A stretch of DNA of 64,000 nucleotides from positions 62,001-126,000 of the forward strand of contig JAUTXW010000600.1 of the NCBI GenBank assembly GCA_030620095.1, in the 5' to 3' direction. A program made the position numbers and the translations under genes. Within the stretch, counting starts at the first letter, position 1. Every line of letters starts with the position of its first letter. The DNA comes from Kuschelorhynchus macadamiae. Its lineage: Eukaryota; Arthropoda; Insecta; Coleoptera; Curculionidae. The notes under the pieces are model-generated. The model saw only the letters and a list, made by a program, of their open reading frames with translations, was not told the DNA's origin and did not search any database. Of the stretch, positions 19,310 through 32,911 are shown piece after piece.

Positions 19310-20230
19310 AATAACTTAGTGGACGACAAAATGAAAAACCAGGGAGGGTGACTTACTTTTTACGTGGGGAATGAAACAATACAATATTAAAAAAAATGTA
19401 TCAATTTTCCTGAGGATGTCACCAGAAACATATTATTATCTTATGTTAAGCCATATATTAAAAAACAGCATGTAATACGAGAACCCATTGAACCAAAATT
19501 GCGTTTGGAGGAAATCCGAGATTCAAATATGTGCTTATATCGATATCAGAATAAACACACTAGCTCCGGATCGTCCTAATTGCAAATGCCAAAAAGGCGT
19601 AATTTGACAAATGAAATGATTATGGAGTTTTTTATTGGTTTATGTTTTTGTATAAAAATGGAGAAACAAAGTGATTGTGTCCATGTCATATAATTTTCGC
19701 GAAGGAATAGGAAAACAAACGGTTTCCAGCATTGTCTCAGAAACTTGCCAGACAATTTGGACTTGTTTAAAAGATCAGGTGTTTTTGATACCGACAACTG
19801 AAAACTGGAAAGCAGTAGCAAAGAGTTTCGAGGAAAAGTGTTATTTTTTATTGGAACTATTGATGACAAGCATGTCGAGAGAGCCAGTTGGGAGGATTTG
19901 AGTAAAAGCTTTTTAGTGTACCCTCACCTTCTTGCCATATGTATTAGTAGCAGTTGAGACATTCCCACTCACCAATTACATGATGCGTCCATATCCTCGA
20001 AAAGAGTAAAAAAGTATTTAATTATAGGTTAAGTAGGGCAAGCATTATTGGTTACCTAGTGGAGGATATTTCGTAAACCAATTATAGCTTCTAAAACTAC
20101 AATAATTAAAATTATTCGGGCTAGTGTATGTTTGCATAATTATTGATGCAAAAAAATGAAACCTATTTAAGTACTGATGAGGATTTAGAAGACTTACCTT
20201 TATCCACGGAGGGAATAACAGATACTACCA
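19310..20230 (+). pseudogene. PIF/Harbinger nuclease relic 1
   Basis: Frames on the plus strand show YVKPYIKKQHVIREPI (19450), VSMSYNFREGIGKQTVSSIV and SETCQTIW (19680), GTIDDKHVERASW (19860) and a terminal RASVCLHNY (20130). These are landmarks of the DDE nuclease of PIF/Harbinger transposons. Stops, frameshifts and a foreign stretch at about 19930-20080 break it. Confidence 0.7.
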
Positions 20231-20259
20231 GAGCTGGGTCTGTCTAACACATATAGTAG

Positions 20260-21235
20260 GGGTTCGGCAACCATTAGGGAGTCTTTCACAGACTATTTTT
20301 GTGGTACAGATGCAGTTTCATTTAGTATATCATCATCTATACTAAAGTTGTGTAAAATACAACATGCAATAATAAATTTTGTCATTGTTGGCACTCTTAA
20401 CACGTTCCACTTTAATGACTGCCGGAATCTTCCTTTAAAAATTTTCAATTAATACCCGTAAAGCACTAATTTTTTATTGCATTCTGTGTGATCTCTTGTG
20501 AGTTGTCCATAATCTTTATATGGTGTTAATAGCCATCTTCGTATAAAATATGCTCCATCTCCTAAAATATGGTACCTAGTCCCACAAATACCTGGTAACG
20601 GAACAGAAATATCATTCATTTTAAACATCGTGGACTATGCCCCGAATACCGGTGAAACTATACACAAATCTTCTTTTGTAATCACATATAGCTTGTAATG
20701 TTAGTAATGGGATGTGCCTATTTACATATGTACTTGTTATTTTGTTTGCAGGGGTTCTAATTGTTATTGCTGTGCCATCGATACAACCTATCACTCCTGG
20801 AAAACCAGATATCTGAAAATAAAAATTAAGTTTTTTATAGTACCTACAAATAGTTAATGTTAAAACTGTATAAAAACAAATAAAAACACTAAGAATGCCG
20901 TCTTTTTTCAATGTATTTTCAGTGGACTTTCATACTAATTAAATAAGGGCTTTTTTATTGTCTGTATTTTATTATAATTTCCTATAATTTTTTTAATCGG
21001 CATTTTAAACAATTAACATTGAAAAAGTTAACTCAGGACCTCTCGCACATTTGTTTTAACAGAGCATCATTTACTAGAAAAAGTATTTGTATTATCTACA
21101 GATTCAAATCTGTGCTGGGCATTTTTATCATTTCTGGTCTTAGACCCAACAAAAAAATTGTGACTCTGTCCATTACTCTGTGAAGTGACGATTCAGTCTT
21201 TATGGTAGATTATTTCCAAACCTAAAAAAAAATTA
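20260..21235 (-). pseudogene. PIF/Harbinger (HARBI1-like) relic 2
   Basis: The minus strand carries ESSLHRVMDRVTIFLLGLRP (near 21180), FPGVIGCIDGTAITI (20790), LLTLQAICDYKRRFVYSF (20690), YHILGDGAYFIRRWLLTPY (20570) and IIACCILHNF (20360), in the order of HARBI1-type nucleases. A TTTCAG acceptor just before the FPGVIG exon suggests an intron. It is convergent with relic 1. Confidence 0.72.
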
Positions 21236-21366
21236 AAAACATTGTAAAAAATAAACTTATTACAATGACATTATAAAAACGTATTATAATATCACAACTA
21301 AAAAACAAAATAATATGAAACTAAACAATATAGAAATTAGAATCTGGCTTAGCATACAAGATTAAA

Positions 21367-21665
21367 AGATCAAACGAACTTACCTTAAGTGATGTTCGAT
21401 CTTAATTATATGTAGCCTCATCGGAGTAAATAAGAACACTGTAGTACCCTTCGCGTCTTGACCACACGCAGACCAAAGAAATCGATATTTCGTCTGGGTC
21501 TTCTGACCCAGTACCTACCCTCTTGACGCAATTCATTCTTCAAAGTTAATAATAAAATTGTTGCTTCGGGTAATTTTGAAAGAGGGCTAGGGAGGGACTT
21601 ATTTACTTTGACGAGGCTTCATATAATTAAGATCGAACATCACTTAGGGTAAGTTCGTTTGATCT
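21367..21665. mobile_element. 299-bp element with about 65-bp terminal inverted repeats
   Basis: The left end AGATCAAACGAACTTACC is matched exactly by the reverse complement of the right end; the match continues through GTGATGTTCGATCTTAATTA for about 65 bp with few mismatches. The centre is unrelated and has no ORF. I see no clear target duplication. It is a non-autonomous foldback or MITE-type element. Confidence 0.8.
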
Positions 21666-21671
21666 CTTTTC

Positions 21672-21749
<78 letters not shown>
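21672..21749. repeat. (TA)n microsatellite
   Basis: Alternating TA for about 75 bp with one interruption (TTTGTTTA). Confidence 0.9.
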
Positions 21750-22540
21750 CCGGTTATACCGGAAGTAGATGTCAACGTTCTTTTATTAAACGGAACACCC
21801 TGTATATTATCGAATTTTTGGATTCCTCGAAAAATTCTAGGTATATTTTATGTATAATATCCTATACCTAAGTTGAACTGTTTTTGAGATATTTTGAATT
21901 TTTTGTAAAAAATGACGTTTGCAGGTCTAGACATAACTATAAATATCTGCTTATCGAAGTCTCTATTATTTATTTGCGGGTGGCATCCTTGTCTAAAAGG
22001 ATTTACTTTAGTGGCTTGTGCGGATATTTTTATAAAAAATAAATATCGGGTGATCAAAAACTGACGTTATAAATATACTCTAAAATATCGTTAAAAGTTA
22101 CTTTTTGCAAATGGAAACCCCCAATTTTTTTAATTTTATCTTATCAATACTTAAACTAAGGGTGACTTTGTATAAAGTTGTCTATTCCAAAAATTTGTAG
22201 TTTTTGAGTTATTGACGATTTAACATTTTTTATTCTAATAATGCCAGACGGCTTCTAAGTTTTCTTGTTAGTTGGCCATGATAGGGAGTCCTGGCGAGAA
22301 CAAAACCAATTGGTTACTATAGAAACGTAATATTTATTGTCGTTTGACGATTCCCTACTAAAATATTATTTATTTATTATAGTGATTATAATAATTATTA
22401 AACTAATAATCATGTCGGGGCGATTAAATTACACACACGACGATTATTTGAATTTGTTTATTATCTATGGGGAATCTAACAGAGTTTTAACAAGAACATG
22501 CCAGATATTTGCTGATAGATATCCAGATAATTAGAAACCG
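21750..22540 (+). repeat. Mariner 5' region, copy A
   Basis: This copy starts CCGGTTATACCGGAAGTAG and runs through the 5' UTR into the first codons of the transposase. Copy B (23960-24780, inverted) and copy C (25690-26358, direct) are 85-95 percent alike by eye. B and C are closer to each other than to A. Confidence 0.75.
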
Positions 22541-23929
22541 TCACCGAACAGCGTTAAACAAACGTTAGAAAACTATAAACATTTTGGAAACGTCAAGGCA
22601 AAAATTAATAAGAGGAAGCCCGTTGTTGATAATGAAAATGTCGAGATTGCAATTCTGGGATATTTTGTAGCATATCCAATGGCATCCCTAAGAAACGTGG
22701 CAGACAATCAGGAATCTCGTGGAACTCAGTGCATAGAATTCTGTTAAAACATAACTTCCAACCTTATTTATTATCATTGGTTCAACATCTAAAAGATACT
22801 GATTTGCCAAAAAGAGTACAGTCTTGCGAGTTTATTTTAACAATGGTACAAGATAACCCTAGATTTTTGGACAATATAATTTGGGCCGATGAAGCAAAAT
22901 TTACTAAAAATGGCCTTTCAATAGACACAATTCCCATTTTTGGAGTGATTTGAATCCTTATGCAGTAAGATCGCGGAACTTTCAAGAATCCTGGCAATTT
23001 CATGTTTTTTATGCAATAAGGAATGATGGAATAATAAAACTGAATTTTTACGAAAAATTGCCTAAACACAAGGAATTTTTTAAAGAAAAATAATCCATTT
23101 AGGTAATATTACATTATTTTTTTTATCAATTTAGCGTTAATCCAAAATTAGATAAATCATTTAGTAAATATTATTACATAAATAAATTAAATTAAATTAT
23201 TAATACAGGTCACACTACTTTACTTCATACAAATACTGGTCCACATACCGTAACACATCATATCTAAAAAAATATATCGTCCCAAGTTTTATAGGAAAGT
23301 TATCTTTAGTTAGATATTTACAAGCTATTTATACAGGGTACTTTAGAAAGTCATAAAATACTAAATCTTTTTTTTATTGAGCACTCTTCAGATTAAATTA
23401 ATTGAATTTTGATGTATTTTGTTTCTTCTTAAATCAATAGATCGATGAATATTATCAAAGCATTTCTTTCCGTTAAATTATGTCTATACAGTTTTGTAGG
23501 AAAAAGATATCTGAATATTCTTGAAGAGTTTGACAACGAATATTAAAGTAATTTATCTTTGGCAGAACAGAACAGAACAAATTTTCTACCAATACGATGG
23601 CGCCCCACCACATAGAACCGTTGCAGTTACTAACTTTTTACAAGCTACGTTTTACGACAAGTGGATTGCCAACAATGGACCTTTCCTGTGGCCTCCTCGT
23701 TCCCTCGATCTGACAGTATTAAGACTATTTTATATGGGGAACGATAAAAGGAATCGTTTATTTTAATCCAGTAACAACGAAAGAGGACTGTATGGCTAGG
23801 GTAAGGGACGCGTTCGAAAGTTTATCTCCAGCTTCAGTTAGAACGGCCACCCACGAGGGATTTATTCGGAGATGCGAAAAATGTTTGGAAGTACAAGGTG
23901 GACATTTTCAACATTTATTGAAAAAATAA
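22412..23929 (+). pseudogene. Mariner/IS630-type transposase with DUF4817-like head
   Basis: The ATG at 22412 opens MSGRLNYTHDDYLNLFIIYG, the helix-turn-helix head I associate with DUF4817. Later fragments show WADEAKF (22880), QYDGAPPHRT (23595), NNGPFLWPPRSLDLT (23690) and a C-terminal tail ending in GGHFQHLLKK at TAA 23927. These give the three acidic positions of a Tc1/mariner-type DDE enzyme. Many stops and shifts are present, and 23085-23490 is an unrelated AT-rich insertion. Confidence 0.72.
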
Positions 23930-23959
23930 GTTTTGCTCTTGTGTAGACTAGACTATAAT

Positions 23960-25032
<1,073 letters not shown>

Positions 25033-25137
25033 CAGAAATTTCAATTTCTGTGTGGTTCTTGGTCGTAAAAAGTTATACAAATGAAATAACTCACGGTAAG
25101 GAATACTTCTTCACCATTTTGTCAAGAATCAACCAAT

Positions 25138-25139
<2 letters not shown>

Positions 25140-25190
<51 letters not shown>
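25140..25190. repeat. (TA)n microsatellite
   Basis: Pure alternating TA of about 50 bp on the left inner arm; the corresponding part of the right arm lacks it. Confidence 0.9.
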
Positions 25191-25192
<2 letters not shown>

Positions 25193-25469
25193 CATCGTCG
25201 ACTTTCAAAGTCGAATGGCATGACGCCTTGTTTGTTTCAGGGTTTGGGTATTTCGGTTTTAATACCGATACCCCAAAAACTCCTCAGAAACTGCCTGAAA
25301 AGCCTTGTCAGGTCAGATACCACGGTAGCAGATGGCCCTTAGCCCTGGAAACAAACACAGCGTCATGTTTTGGTTGATTCTTGACAAAATGGTTACCATG
25401 AGTTATTTCATTTGTATAACTTTTTACGACCAAGAACCACACAGAAATTGAAATTTCTGTTTGTCTTCT

Positions 25470-25497
25470 ATATATATATATATATATAGATCTATAG

Positions 25498-25573
<76 letters not shown>
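25470..25573. repeat. (TA)n microsatellite with AGATCTATAGA interruption
   Basis: Two TA tracts of about 20 and 70 bp on the right arm of the palindrome. Confidence 0.9.
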
Positions 25574-25577
<4 letters not shown>

Positions 25578-25579
25578 GT

Positions 25580-26358
25580 CTCCCACGAACTGCGACGATT
25601 TCTCAGAAAGTAGGCTTTAGAAAAATTTGAAATTTTGGCAGCTAACTAAAGTCGATGGGGGCAATTCACGCAGAATATTTTCAAGATGGCGAACTTTCCG
25701 GTTATACCGGAAGTAGACGTCAACTTTCTTATTTTAAATGGAATACTTTGTATATAATCGAATTTTTGGATTACTCGAAAAATTCTAGGTATATTTCATA
25801 CATAATATCCTATACCTAAGTTCAACTGTTTTTGAGATATTTTGAATTTTATGTAAAAAATGACGTTTGCAGGTCTAGACACAACTATAAATATCTGCTT
25901 ATCGAAGTCTCTATTATTTATTTGCGGTTGGCTTTCTTGTCCAACTTTAGTGGCCTGTGCTGGTATTTTTATAATAAATAAATATGGGGTGATAAAAAAC
26001 TGATATTATAAATATACTTTAAAAAATCGTTAAAATTTACTTTTTTCGAATGGAAACCCCCAATTTTTATAATTTTATCTTATTTAACGCTTAAAATAAG
26101 AGTGACTTTGTAGTTTTTGAGTTATTGACGATTTAACATTTTTTATTCTAATAATACCAGACGGCTTCTAAGTTTTCTTGTTAGTTGGCCATGACGGGGA
26201 GGCCTGGCGAGAACAAAACCAATTGGTTACTATAGAAACGTAATATTTGTTGTCTTTTGACAATTACCTACTAAAATATTATTTATTTATTATAGTAATT
26301 ATAATTATTATTAAACTAATAATCATAATAATAATAATAATAATAGCGATTTAATTAC
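25580..26358 (+). repeat. Mariner 5' region, copy C (right arm of giant palindrome)
   Basis: Direct copy of the 5' region; it is the reverse complement of 24139-24895 with very few changes. At its end the start-codon region is replaced by an (AAT)n run and it stops at GCGATTTAATTAC, where the hAT element begins. Confidence 0.78.
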
Positions 26359-28809
26359 TAGAGACCGGATTTTAAGCAATTTTGCTTATGCTTAAATTTG
26401 TAAGCACCTCAATTAAATATTAATTTTTAGGTATAACAATGACAAAAACACTATTTTTTCACAAAAAAATATGCTTTTTTTGCTTTTTTCTTAATTTCGA
26501 ACTTATTTTATAAAATCAGAACTTATTTTGCTTTTTTTGGCCTTTTTTTATTCCATTGAAAACAAACGCGCACCTTAGCTTCAGAATGTCTTTTACCCGA
26601 TCGATATATAATAATTTTAAAAACAGATGTGTGGGCACTCACGTAGTTTTAGGATGCTATTAGCAAAGTTTACTAAATATACTAAAAGCTCTCGTATAAA
26701 AATATTCCTTGCGCGAAGCGAAATTACTCTTCGAGCGCCCCGGTAAAAAGCCATAAATCAGGCGTCATGATGGAGTAGCGGTGCGCCTTTGATCCACGCC
26801 AGAATTAAAACTTTGCTCTTAGTTACTGCTTGTCGTTCAGATAGTACCTACTGTGCTGCGTAAATATTAATATTAATTAATAAAAAATGGCCGGTAATCT
26901 AAGAGTATGGATAATCGACAACCCAGAATTAAAACTCGAAAATGGCAAAGTTTTTTGTCAAGCTTGCGTTAAAACGGTAAGTTTTACATAAAACACCGAG
27001 TTATCATTCTAGGACATATCAAAGAATAATATAGGTATTGCGTACCTATAATAATTATTTTTGGTGATATAGAAAATCCCATGATAATTAGTGGTAACGA
27101 CACGCACGACATGTATTAAAAAATAATAAATATTTAGCCCCATTGTTTTATAAATAAAAAGTATCTAAAAAATAGCTTCGAAGCAAGCATTCTATAATCC
27201 ACTAATGCCTCTATATTTTCACTGACTTAACCCAAGTAAAATGAATTTGATTTTATTAAGGAAAAAATGTTAGGAGATCAAAATTGTTTAGGAATGAAAA
27301 TAATTTCGAAATATTTTTAGTTTAAAAATTATCTTAAAAACAGCACTCTCTTAAATATTAGCAGGTAATTGTCATTAAGAAATATTACCCTGGTATAGCC
27401 TAGAATGGTGCATATTCTTAATAAATATTTTTTTGATAAAGGCAGCTAAAAAGTGCTTTTTGTTGTAGATTCAATGTGTTAAAAAGTACGACATAGTTCA
27501 ACATTTGAAAACAAAAGTACACTCAGAAAAATGAAAAAGTTTAAAGTTAATATGCTTAAACAATAAACAATTGGTTCTTCCTTGGCATCTACTTCCGGCC
27601 GTAATGAACAACAAGAATTTAATCAAGACCTTTGCAATGCCATGCTTAAAGTATATATTCCTTTAAACAAATTAGAAAACAAGCACTTCAAAAATTTCTT
27701 AGAAAAATATTGCAAACGAACTATTCCAGACGAAAGTACTCTACGCAAGACATATATTTCTCCTGTATATCTCGATACAATTAAACAAATCAAAGCAATG
27801 ATTGGAAGCAATTATGTATGGATTACTGTTGATGAAACTACAGATAGTCGTGGGCGTTATATCGCAAATTTGATCATTGGCGTTTTGTGCCACGAGACTC
27901 CTACAAAAGGATATTTAATAATTTCAAAAGAATTGAGCAAAACAAACAGTAATACTATATCCAAATTTGTACATGAAGGGCTAGGTAACTTTTATTTACC
28001 GGAAGCTGTACCAAGTGAAAAAGTACTACTTTTGCTTTCAGATGCAGCTGCTTACATGGTCAAGGCGTCAACAAATTTAAAAGTTTTTTACAGCAACTTA
28101 ATCCACTGCACTTGCTTAGCTCATGGTATCAATCGTATTGCCGAAACCATACGATTACAATTTCCATTAGTGAATAAGTTAATTATTAGTAATGGCAAAA
28201 AAATATTTGTTAAAGCCCCTTTAAGAGTACAAATGTTTAAAGAACGTTGTCCAAATATTCCACTTCCTCCAGAACCAGTGTTAACCAGATGGGGAACATG
28301 GCTTGACGCCGCTATTTATTATGCGGAAAATTTTCAAAATTTTAAAAATTTAATTTTTGAATTTTCGGAAAACTCAAGCAAATCAATTCAGGACTGTCAA
28401 AGCATTCTTAACAATTGTGAGCTTCAAAATAATTTGGCTTTTATCAAAGCAAATTTCAGTTCCGTAAGCAACACAATCAAATTATTAGAAAAACAGCAGG
28501 TTCCCTTGGTGGACTCAGTTGCTTTGATAGAAAGTTTCAAGAAAACCATTAATGACATTCCTGGACACATTGGTAATTTAATAAAAAATAAAATGGCAGA
28601 TGTTTTAGAAAAAAATACCGGGTTTCAAAAACTAGTAGACATATCATTAGTTTTAAGTGGCCATCAAAATGTTCCAGAGTTAAGTTGTACGGATCCAAAT
28701 GTTTTGTCAAATTTTAAGTACCCACCAATTACCAGTGTCGATGTGGAAAGGAGTTTTTCAAAATATAAATATCTCCTAGATGATAGGAGACACAATTTAA
28801 CAATGGAAC
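26359..28809 (+). mobile_element. hAT element, right end cut off by copia
   Basis: The left end TAGAGACCGGATTTTAAGC abuts mariner copy C at 26358. The interior holds a BED-like zinc finger exon and the transposase. The right end is not seen: transposase homology stops at 28809, where copia sequence appears. The terminal inverted repeat and 8-bp duplication therefore cannot be confirmed here. Confidence 0.55.
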
Positions 28810-28814
28810 TGTAA
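26887..28814 (+). pseudogene. hAT transposase with BED-like zinc finger, two exons
   Basis: Exon 1 (26887-26976, 30 codons) starts MAGNLRVWIIDNPELK and has CQAC. Intron 26977-27468 (GTAAGT...TTGTAG) is phase 0, and exon 2 opens IQCVKKYDIVQHLKTKVHSEK, completing a C2-H2 BED-like finger. The body has VDETTDSRGR, LLLLSDAAAY, LTRWGTWLDA and the C-terminal TSVDVERSFSKYKYLL, giving the D, D, E residues and the dimerisation domain of hAT enzymes. Breaks are a frameshift in the A-rich run near 27526-27538 and TAA 27564-27566. From 27567 the frame is open for about 415 codons to the copia junction, so it decayed recently. Confidence 0.82.
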
Positions 28815-29077
28815 GAAATAAGCTTTATCGAAACATATATTTGGTAAATGCTGAGGAGCGACGCCACTGGTGTCGAAGTTGCCATGCGACGGGGTCCGTG
28901 GCCTCGCGGGCGGAGGACGACAGTCAGTCGAATACCACTATTAAGAGTTACGGGTGTGCCTGTGCGAAGTTGTAACTGACGTAATAATAGACGTATTCAG
29001 AGCATTGTGTGGTTTTATTGAATTGCACCCATCAGTCACCTAAATCCTCAATATAAATAGTTTTAACAAGTCCAACA
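28810..29077 (+). mobile_element. Probable 5' LTR of a copia retrotransposon
   Basis: The segment from TGTAAGAAATAAGC to AAGTCCAACA has TG...CA ends and directly precedes a primer-binding site. I place the start at 28810 because hAT coding similarity ends there; TGTCGAAGTTGCC at 28871 is a second possible start. No 3' LTR is in the window to confirm it. Confidence 0.45.
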
Positions 29078-29090
29078 TGGTAGCAGAGCG
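29078..29090 (+). other. Primer-binding site, complementary to initiator tRNA-Met 3' end
   Basis: TGGTAGCAGAGC matches the complement of the usual 3' terminus of animal initiator tRNA-Met including CCA. It begins right at the LTR end, where reverse transcription would start. Confidence 0.65.
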
Positions 29091-30526
29091 TGGTTGGTTA
29101 TGAGACACGGGATATTAGGTGATTAGGGTGAATTAAAAAAAAAAAAACATTCAAACCGGCAGTGAGTAAGTGACAGTGCAGCGGCATTTATTTAGTGGCC
29201 TTTCAGAGAGGACGCCATTTTGAACAGAGGGAGCCAAAAATAATAAGGTGTGTATTAAAAAGAGCTGTATAAAAAGTATGTGTAGCTTAATTAATAGGGG
29301 ATTCGGTGAGCCAGGTAGTGTTTGTGTGCAGGGGACCGCTTTGTGGTGAATCCGTGCACCTTGTGTTCGGATGAATTGCAGGGCTGTCTGCCTGTAGCGC
29401 AATTCACCCCGTCATTTTTAGAATGACATATTCTGAGAAAATAAATAAACGATTTTATTTGTAAGGAACTGAGGGAGATAAACGGCTCTCACGAATTTCC
29501 CGGGCTGAATTTTTTTTCTATTATAATAAATACCTAATAATAATAATAAATAAATAAATAAATAGGTATATCAAAGAGGTTAGAGTATAGAATGCGTTCA
29601 GCAGTGGTTAAGTCAGAAGTATTATTACTCCCATATTAGTATTAAAAAGTTTAAAGCTGTTTAAAACTAAAAATAAATTAAAAATAAAACACAGAATAAA
29701 ACTGATTTTTTAAGAAGAGTATTTTGATGTATTTGTTGGATTTATTTATGTTTAATTATATTAAACATAAATTAATAAAGAATTTTTATTATATTTACTT
29801 ACCCGAGAGTATTTTTGTAATTACAATAATTTACAATAATAAGAGAAATACAGATGAAATCGACTTTTTAATAAAATTCAAGAATATTTAATAATAATTA
29901 TTATTTAATAGAATTTCAGATAGTAAATTTTTTAAGAAAATTTTAAATGAGATAAGATGGAGACAATTTTAGTCAAATTCAGAATTTAGCTTAAAAATTA
30001 TAAAAATTTTATTATAAAATCTGCTTAAGTTTGGTGTCCCGTTCTGGCTTGCCTTGCGGTCAGATACTGGATCGCTGGCTTTTGTAGTTTTTTTTCATGG
30101 CATAATATAGTAAATTCGAATTAAAATTAAATAAAAAATTACGAGCAAATTAAAAAGCCTAGGGTCAATGTTCAGATGAAACTTGTGTCCGGTTTAGGCA
30201 GCTCATTGACTAGGGAAGTTGCGAGGACCTCATCTGGGACCCACGTGTGTGCTTGCGCAGCCCAAAACCGACCAGCTTTCGTGGTAACGCGCGGATCTGA
30301 ATATCGGCGAGTGGTGTGCATGCGTGGACTGCCCTATGTGGAAATCCGTTTTCTCGCTTCGAACAAAATTAGCGTGTGGTTCCGTTTTTTTGTTCAGAAG
30401 CAAGAAACATTATTCAGTTAGTTTAAATTCAGATATTACCTGGTACTGAAAGGTATATTAAGAGGTTAAAGAGAAGAAGAGAAATTAAGTAATATTTTTA
30501 GAGTCTTTTTTTAATTAAAAAAAAAA

Positions 30527-30557
<31 letters not shown>

Positions 30558-30656
30558 AAAAAATAAATGAATAAATAAAATGACTTATTAATTATAATAA
30601 AAAAAAAAAAAAAAAAAAAAAAAACTAATTGAAAATGTTTCATAATCCTAGAAAAG
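29091..30656 (+). other. Long copia leader without a clear gene
   Basis: About 1.57 kb between the primer-binding site and the first gag exon. It contains simple repeats (AATA runs near 29540 and 30519-30560, A27 at 30598) and a GC-richer patch at 30170-30420 with an 81-codon ORF that I do not trust. Part may be inserted DNA. Confidence 0.4.
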
Positions 30657-32380
30657 ATGGCAGACAGAGTTGACCAAAGTGAAAGTACGAGTCAAGAGTT
30701 TGATGAGTATATGAGAATCAGACGAGGAGAGAAAAGTGATTGTAATGTCACAAAACAAAGTAAGTTTTTAGTATTTTTACCATCTATATTTGACTATTTG
30801 ACTAAAAATTCAGAGTGCTGTGAGTATTTAAGAGGTGCAAGGGTTGAATCTTGTTAAGATTGGAATCTTTGTGTGAAGAGTGAGAGAGAGAGAGATCAGA
30901 TCTGAATTTTTAGGAGGTAAATCCAGGTAATAATTAAGATGTTTTATTCACAGCAACAGCCAGAACTGCTAGAAGTTCAGAAGTTATGAGTGGTACTGAG
31001 AATCAAAACTCAGAAAATAATAGAAGAGAGGTTGCAAATCAGAATTGTTCAGATGCTAACAGTGTGACTGGAAGTACTTCAACGGTGCGAGGAAATATAG
31101 AAGAGCTGCAACAGTCAATTGCAGATGTAAATACACTTGCGGATAAACTTAATAATGCTGAGACATCAAAGAGTCAAACGACAGGAGAAATGATAAAAGA
31201 AATAGTGGAAAGATTATGCAAAGTTCACTCTTACATGCTTGAATCAGAAAAAGAAAAGTTAAAGAACATGCAGAATGTAGAGGTCAGAATAAATGAGCCA
31301 AATAAAGAGGGTGCAAGCTGCAGTAACTGGATACCAAAAATTCAAAGACACTATAAACTAACATCCAAATCAAGTTTTGAAATTTGGATTGACTGTTTAA
31401 AAACCGAACTTACTAGTTGGGGGTTACTTGATCTGATTGATCCAAGTCAACCAGCTCCAACTGGAATTTCAGAGTCTGATATTAAGCAAAGAAAAAATTC
31501 GGTTAAAGATATAATCATTAACCGTATAGATGAGGAGTATCATAAGAAAATCCTAGGTGTAACCGAGCCTATGGATATATTAAAGAGGCTAAGAGATAGT
31601 AGGAAAGGAGAAGTCAGTTCAACACCTACTTCCATTAGAACTCGACTCTATAATTTGAGAATGAGTAAAGACGAGCGAGTACACAAGTTTTGTGAAAGAT
31701 TTGATCAGATCATAAGAGAGCATGAGTTAAGTGACGACCCGAACAAATTAACTGATCAAGAGCAACGCTCAACTTTTTATCAAGCAATTATAGGAGCCAT
31801 GCCAGAAGTTAGACGCACAGATTCAGCTGTGATTTCGACTACTGGCAAAGAAATGGACATGGAAGCTTTGAGAAGAACAATGTATCGCATACAAGAGGAT
31901 AACGATGCAAATAAAGGGAATCTTGGCGAAAAAGAAATTGCAGCATCAAGAGTAAAAGTGCAAAGAGGCAAAAATACTAAGAGCAAGTGTTACAGGTGCA
32001 ACCAAGTAGGGCACTGGCAAGATATTTGTCCATTAAAAGAGACAAATCAGTGGTTCTGCTACAGCTGCAACTGCATCACCGATCATACAAGTGAAAACTG
32101 CACTCGAAGCTTTAAGAGACCCTTTAATCCCAACAACAATAATGAATTTGAGCTTTCTGCTAAAAGAAGAAAGCCAAACCCTACTCAACAAGGAAGAGGT
32201 CGAGGTGCAAACAAATTTAGAGGCAACTTTAGAGACTATAAAGGTTCTAGAGGCAATTTCAGCGGCACCAGAGGTTGCAGAGGAAATACAAGAGGCAGAG
32301 GAAGCAACAATAGAGGGAAAATGAGTCAGGCTACAGCTAGAAGGGCGGAGTTTGATGAGGAAGCTAATCAACAAGAATAA
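30657..32380 (+). CDS. Copia Gag, with an apparent spliced 5' exon
   Basis: The main ORF (ATG 30986 to TAA 32380, 464 codons) is a Ty1/copia Gag. It has a UBN2-like middle (FEIWIDCLKTELTSWGLL), a CCHC knuckle CYRCNQVGHWQDIC, a second C2HC motif (CYSCNCITDHTSENC) and an RG-rich tail, and would package the RNA. Upstream, ATG 30657 opens 34 codons (MADRVDQSESTSQEF) that end at a GTAAGT donor (30760). The acceptor TTCACAG at 30953 joins it in phase 1 to a frame that runs straight into the Gag ATG. The stop at 32378 is followed in the same frame by protease, so it is either a mutation or a readthrough stop. Confidence 0.82.
30760..30953 (+). other. Candidate intron in copia leader/gag (194 nt)
   Basis: Donor AACAAA/GTAAGT and acceptor TTTATTCACAG/CAACAGCC. 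Both flanks are open in the joined frame. Splicing of copia RNA is known in Drosophila, but the use of this pair is inferred. Confidence 0.5.
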
Positions 32381-32911
32381 TATGAGGAAGATGATGAGAC
32401 AGAAGGTAAGGAAATTTTTAACAAAAATATAAATAGCGAAAAAATTATAGAGTTTATAGCTGACTCAGGAGCTACGAGTCATATCATTAATAAAAGTTTT
32501 ATTTTAAGTAATTTTGTAAAATCAGAGAAAGGGGTGATTAAAAGCGCGAATAAAAATGAAATTGCTGATATTGTCATAGATAGTAAAGGTAATCTTTTGC
32601 TTAAAAATAAAAAAATAAATGAGCCTATGAAAGCCAGAGTGGTCCAAGTCAAGATTTTTCATTTTTGCGATTTATACATATTCGGATTCTTTACATAGTT
32701 TTCTATACGTCCACTTTAATTTGAAAAATGTCTCTTTGCTAGTTTACTCACAGATGTCGCTAGTATATTGATTGTAAGACATGATCATCATATTATTGCA
32801 CGTTAGAGTGGTACAAGTCTGACTTAGCCCATTCTGTCAAAATACTTTGTAGCTGCAGTGTTTATTATTGTGTTCTAATAAATCTAAAGACGTGAATTAT
32901 TATTAAGAAGA

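Noticed and set aside
30176..30421. 81-aa ORF in the copia leader
   Set aside because: No motif, out of context and in a GC-richer patch; could be inserted DNA but I cannot support a gene.
31780..32374. Minus-strand and alternate-frame ORFs over gag
   Set aside because: Shadows of the gag coding sequence and its RG-rich repeats.
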